DNA of 64,000 nt from Paenibacillus sp. IHBB 10380 (GTDB taxonomy: Bacteria; Bacillota; Bacilli; Paenibacillales; Paenibacillaceae), in NCBI RefSeq assembly GCF_000949425.1, contig NZ_CP010976.1, positions 1,240,001 through 1,304,000 on the forward strand, given 5' to 3'. Position 1 is the first letter of the stretch. The number at the start of each line of letters is the position of its first letter. A program made the translations under genes and the position numbers. Of the stretch, positions 62,844 through 64,000 are shown piece after piece. Below the pieces are notes generated by a model. The model was given only the letters and a program-made list of their open reading frames with translations. It was not told the origin of the DNA and ran no database searches.

Positions 62844-64000
62844 ATGCACTCCAAACGCAGCAATTATATAAAATCCCAAAAAGTGGTCTCTGCCATACTA
62901 GTTAGTATGGTGGCTTTGAGCTCAGGCACGGCCGCTTTTGCCGATGAGGTAACGCCAACAACCTCCACGGCAACCGTTACTTCTAGTAGTTTGTTCAATG
63001 ATGTTAAGAACGGATATTGGGCAGAGAAGCACATTTATAAATTGGCTTCGCAAGGTATTATTCTAGGAGACAAAGGATTGTTCCGGCCTAATGATTCAGT
63101 AACACAACAGGAAGCCATTACGATGGCCATTCGTTTTATGGGTCTACAGGATAGCTTGAATTCAAGCAATACGAGCACACTTCCAGCTAATTTAACCGTA
63201 GGCAATTATTTCAAACCCTATGTCGATCTTGCTTTTCAGAAAAATTTGTTGGATAAGAAGCTTGAGATGGACGATGCTACTCTAAAAACGTCATGGGGAC
63301 AGAAGCAAGCAAGTCGGGAATGGATTACGCAAATATTAGTCCGAGCTATCGGTAAGCAAGATGAAGCGACGTCAGCCAATAAAGCAACTGCTTTTGCTGA
63401 TAATAGCAAAATCTCTGCTTCCAAGTTAGGTTATGTGAATGTAGCGGTTGAATTGGGTCTTACAAACGGTACAACAGGTAATCGATTTGATCCACAAGGT
63501 TCCGTTACCCGTACACAATTAGCGACGTTCTTCAGTCGCGCTGAGGCACATAGCAATACTCAATATGCTAACGCGTCGGAAGGCATTGTAACCAGCATTA
63601 ATAACGATACCCTCAGTTTATATGTGAATGGCAAGATTCTTGACTTCTCACTGGACAATAAGACAGCGTATTTCACAAGTACGTCTGATACTAAAGTAGC
63701 TTTATCAGATGTGAAATTGTATACCAAAGTTATGGTTCTTGCGAATACAGGAAAAGCAAGTTATGTGGAAATTACAGATCCAAAAGAACAATTAGACAGT
63801 ATTGACACGACATTCGAGCGAATGTTCCCTGGGAATATGCTAGGTGTATCTAATAATACATCTTTTGATTCTTATAAGTATGATGCTAATACAATCTTCT
63901 TAGATCAAAACAACAACAAGATTGAGCCATCAGCATTGACTGCTGGAAGTCAAATTGTGATTAAGCGCGAGAACGTGACTTCAGATAAAAATGTGATTGT
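62844..64000 (+). CDS. S-layer homology domain surface protein (3' end outside window)
   Basis: ATG 62844 follows AGAGAGGGGAAAA. The frame stays open to the window end (385 codons). A signal peptide (KVVSAILVSMVALSSGTAAF, cut after AFA) is followed by three SLH domains: LFNDVKNGYWAEKHIYKLAS (about 50-110), a degenerate second (about 110-170) and AFADNSKISASKLGYVNVAV with GNRFDPQGSVTRTQLA (about 178-235). SLH domains bind pyruvylated wall polymer. The later part is beta-rich. Likely an S-layer or other wall protein; total size unknown. Confidence 0.88.
   Translation, partial: MHSKRSNYIKSQKVVSAILVSMVALSSGTAAFADEVTPTTSTATVTSSSLFNDVKNGYWAEKHIYKLASQGIILGDKGLFRPNDSVTQQEAITMAIRFMGLQDSLNSSNTSTLPANLTVGNYFKPYVDLAFQKNLLDKKLEMDDATLKTSWGQKQASREWITQILVRAIGKQDEATSANKATAFADNSKISASKLGYVNVAVELGLTNGTTGNRFDPQGSVTRTQLATFFSRAEAHSNTQYANASEGIVTSINNDTLSLYVNGKILDFSLDNKTAYFTSTSDTKVALSDVKLYTKVMVLANTGKASYVEITDPKEQLDSIDTTFERMFPGNMLGVSNNTSFDSYKYDANTIFLDQNNNKIEPSALTAGSQIVIKRENVTSDKNVI

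Noticed and set aside
1..64000. CRISPR array, tRNA or rRNA genes
   Set aside because: No regularly spaced repeats, cloverleaf-type GGTTCGA/CCA ends or rRNA sequence were noticed.

Overview
The window looks like chromosomal DNA from a low-to-moderate GC Gram-positive of the Paenibacillus type. Supporting signs are bacillithiol genes, strong AGGAGG-type ribosome sites with many TTG and GTG starts, a T-box leader, YesM/YesN-style two-component regulation of a sugar ABC transporter that lacks its own ATPase, copper-amine-oxidase-like/AMIN/amidase proteins, and an SLH-domain surface protein at the right edge. The genus is an inference from gene content; no rRNA is present. Both ends cut genes: mgsA at the left and the SLH protein at the right.

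Region 1 (1-20.3 kb, + strand) follows the order known from Bacillus subtilis: mgsA, bshB1, bshA, cca, birA, panB-panC-panD, dinG, tseB (ypmB), asnS, dnaD. Several genes interrupt that order: a TPR protein, rex and mtaD, an FtsH-like AAA protease paired with a membrane protein, and a 3-hydroxyacyl-CoA dehydrogenase coupled to ackA. panB has a leader with a terminator. An imperfect 167-bp palindrome follows panD.

Region 2 (20.3-24.8 kb) holds an EamA transporter with a structured leader and a four-gene unit: an ECF sigma factor, a probable anti-sigma factor, a membrane protein with three PGxGHxxxG repeats, and an epimerase-like protein.

Region 3 (24.8-32.7 kb, - strand) is a methionine-salvage and proline cluster. 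Read on its own strand it runs mtnE, T-box leader (probably proline-specific), a MITE-like element of about 334 bp with 16-bp inverted ends, proB, proA, proC, mtnW, mtnX, mtnB. mtnU lies at 35.8 kb.

Region 4 (32.7-37.9 kb) is full of decayed genes: phage-like fragments, a broken cytosine methyltransferase, a cardiolipin synthase fragment and a chemoreceptor tail. Between them are a few short intact membrane-protein genes.

Region 5 (37.9-49.6 kb) has a chemoreceptor and then a disaccharide-use locus: histidine kinase, AraC-type response regulator, binding lipoprotein, two permeases, a GH65 phosphorylase and beta-phosphoglucomutase. The sugar is probably imported intact and split by phosphate.

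Region 6 (49.6-64 kb) contains chrA, a GNAT and an AAA ATPase, pdxK, leuCD, a frameshifted siderophore-binding lipoprotein, and a tandem duplication of a two-gene cell-wall module (amidase plus GerMN lipoprotein), followed by the SLH protein. No tRNA, rRNA or CRISPR array was seen.
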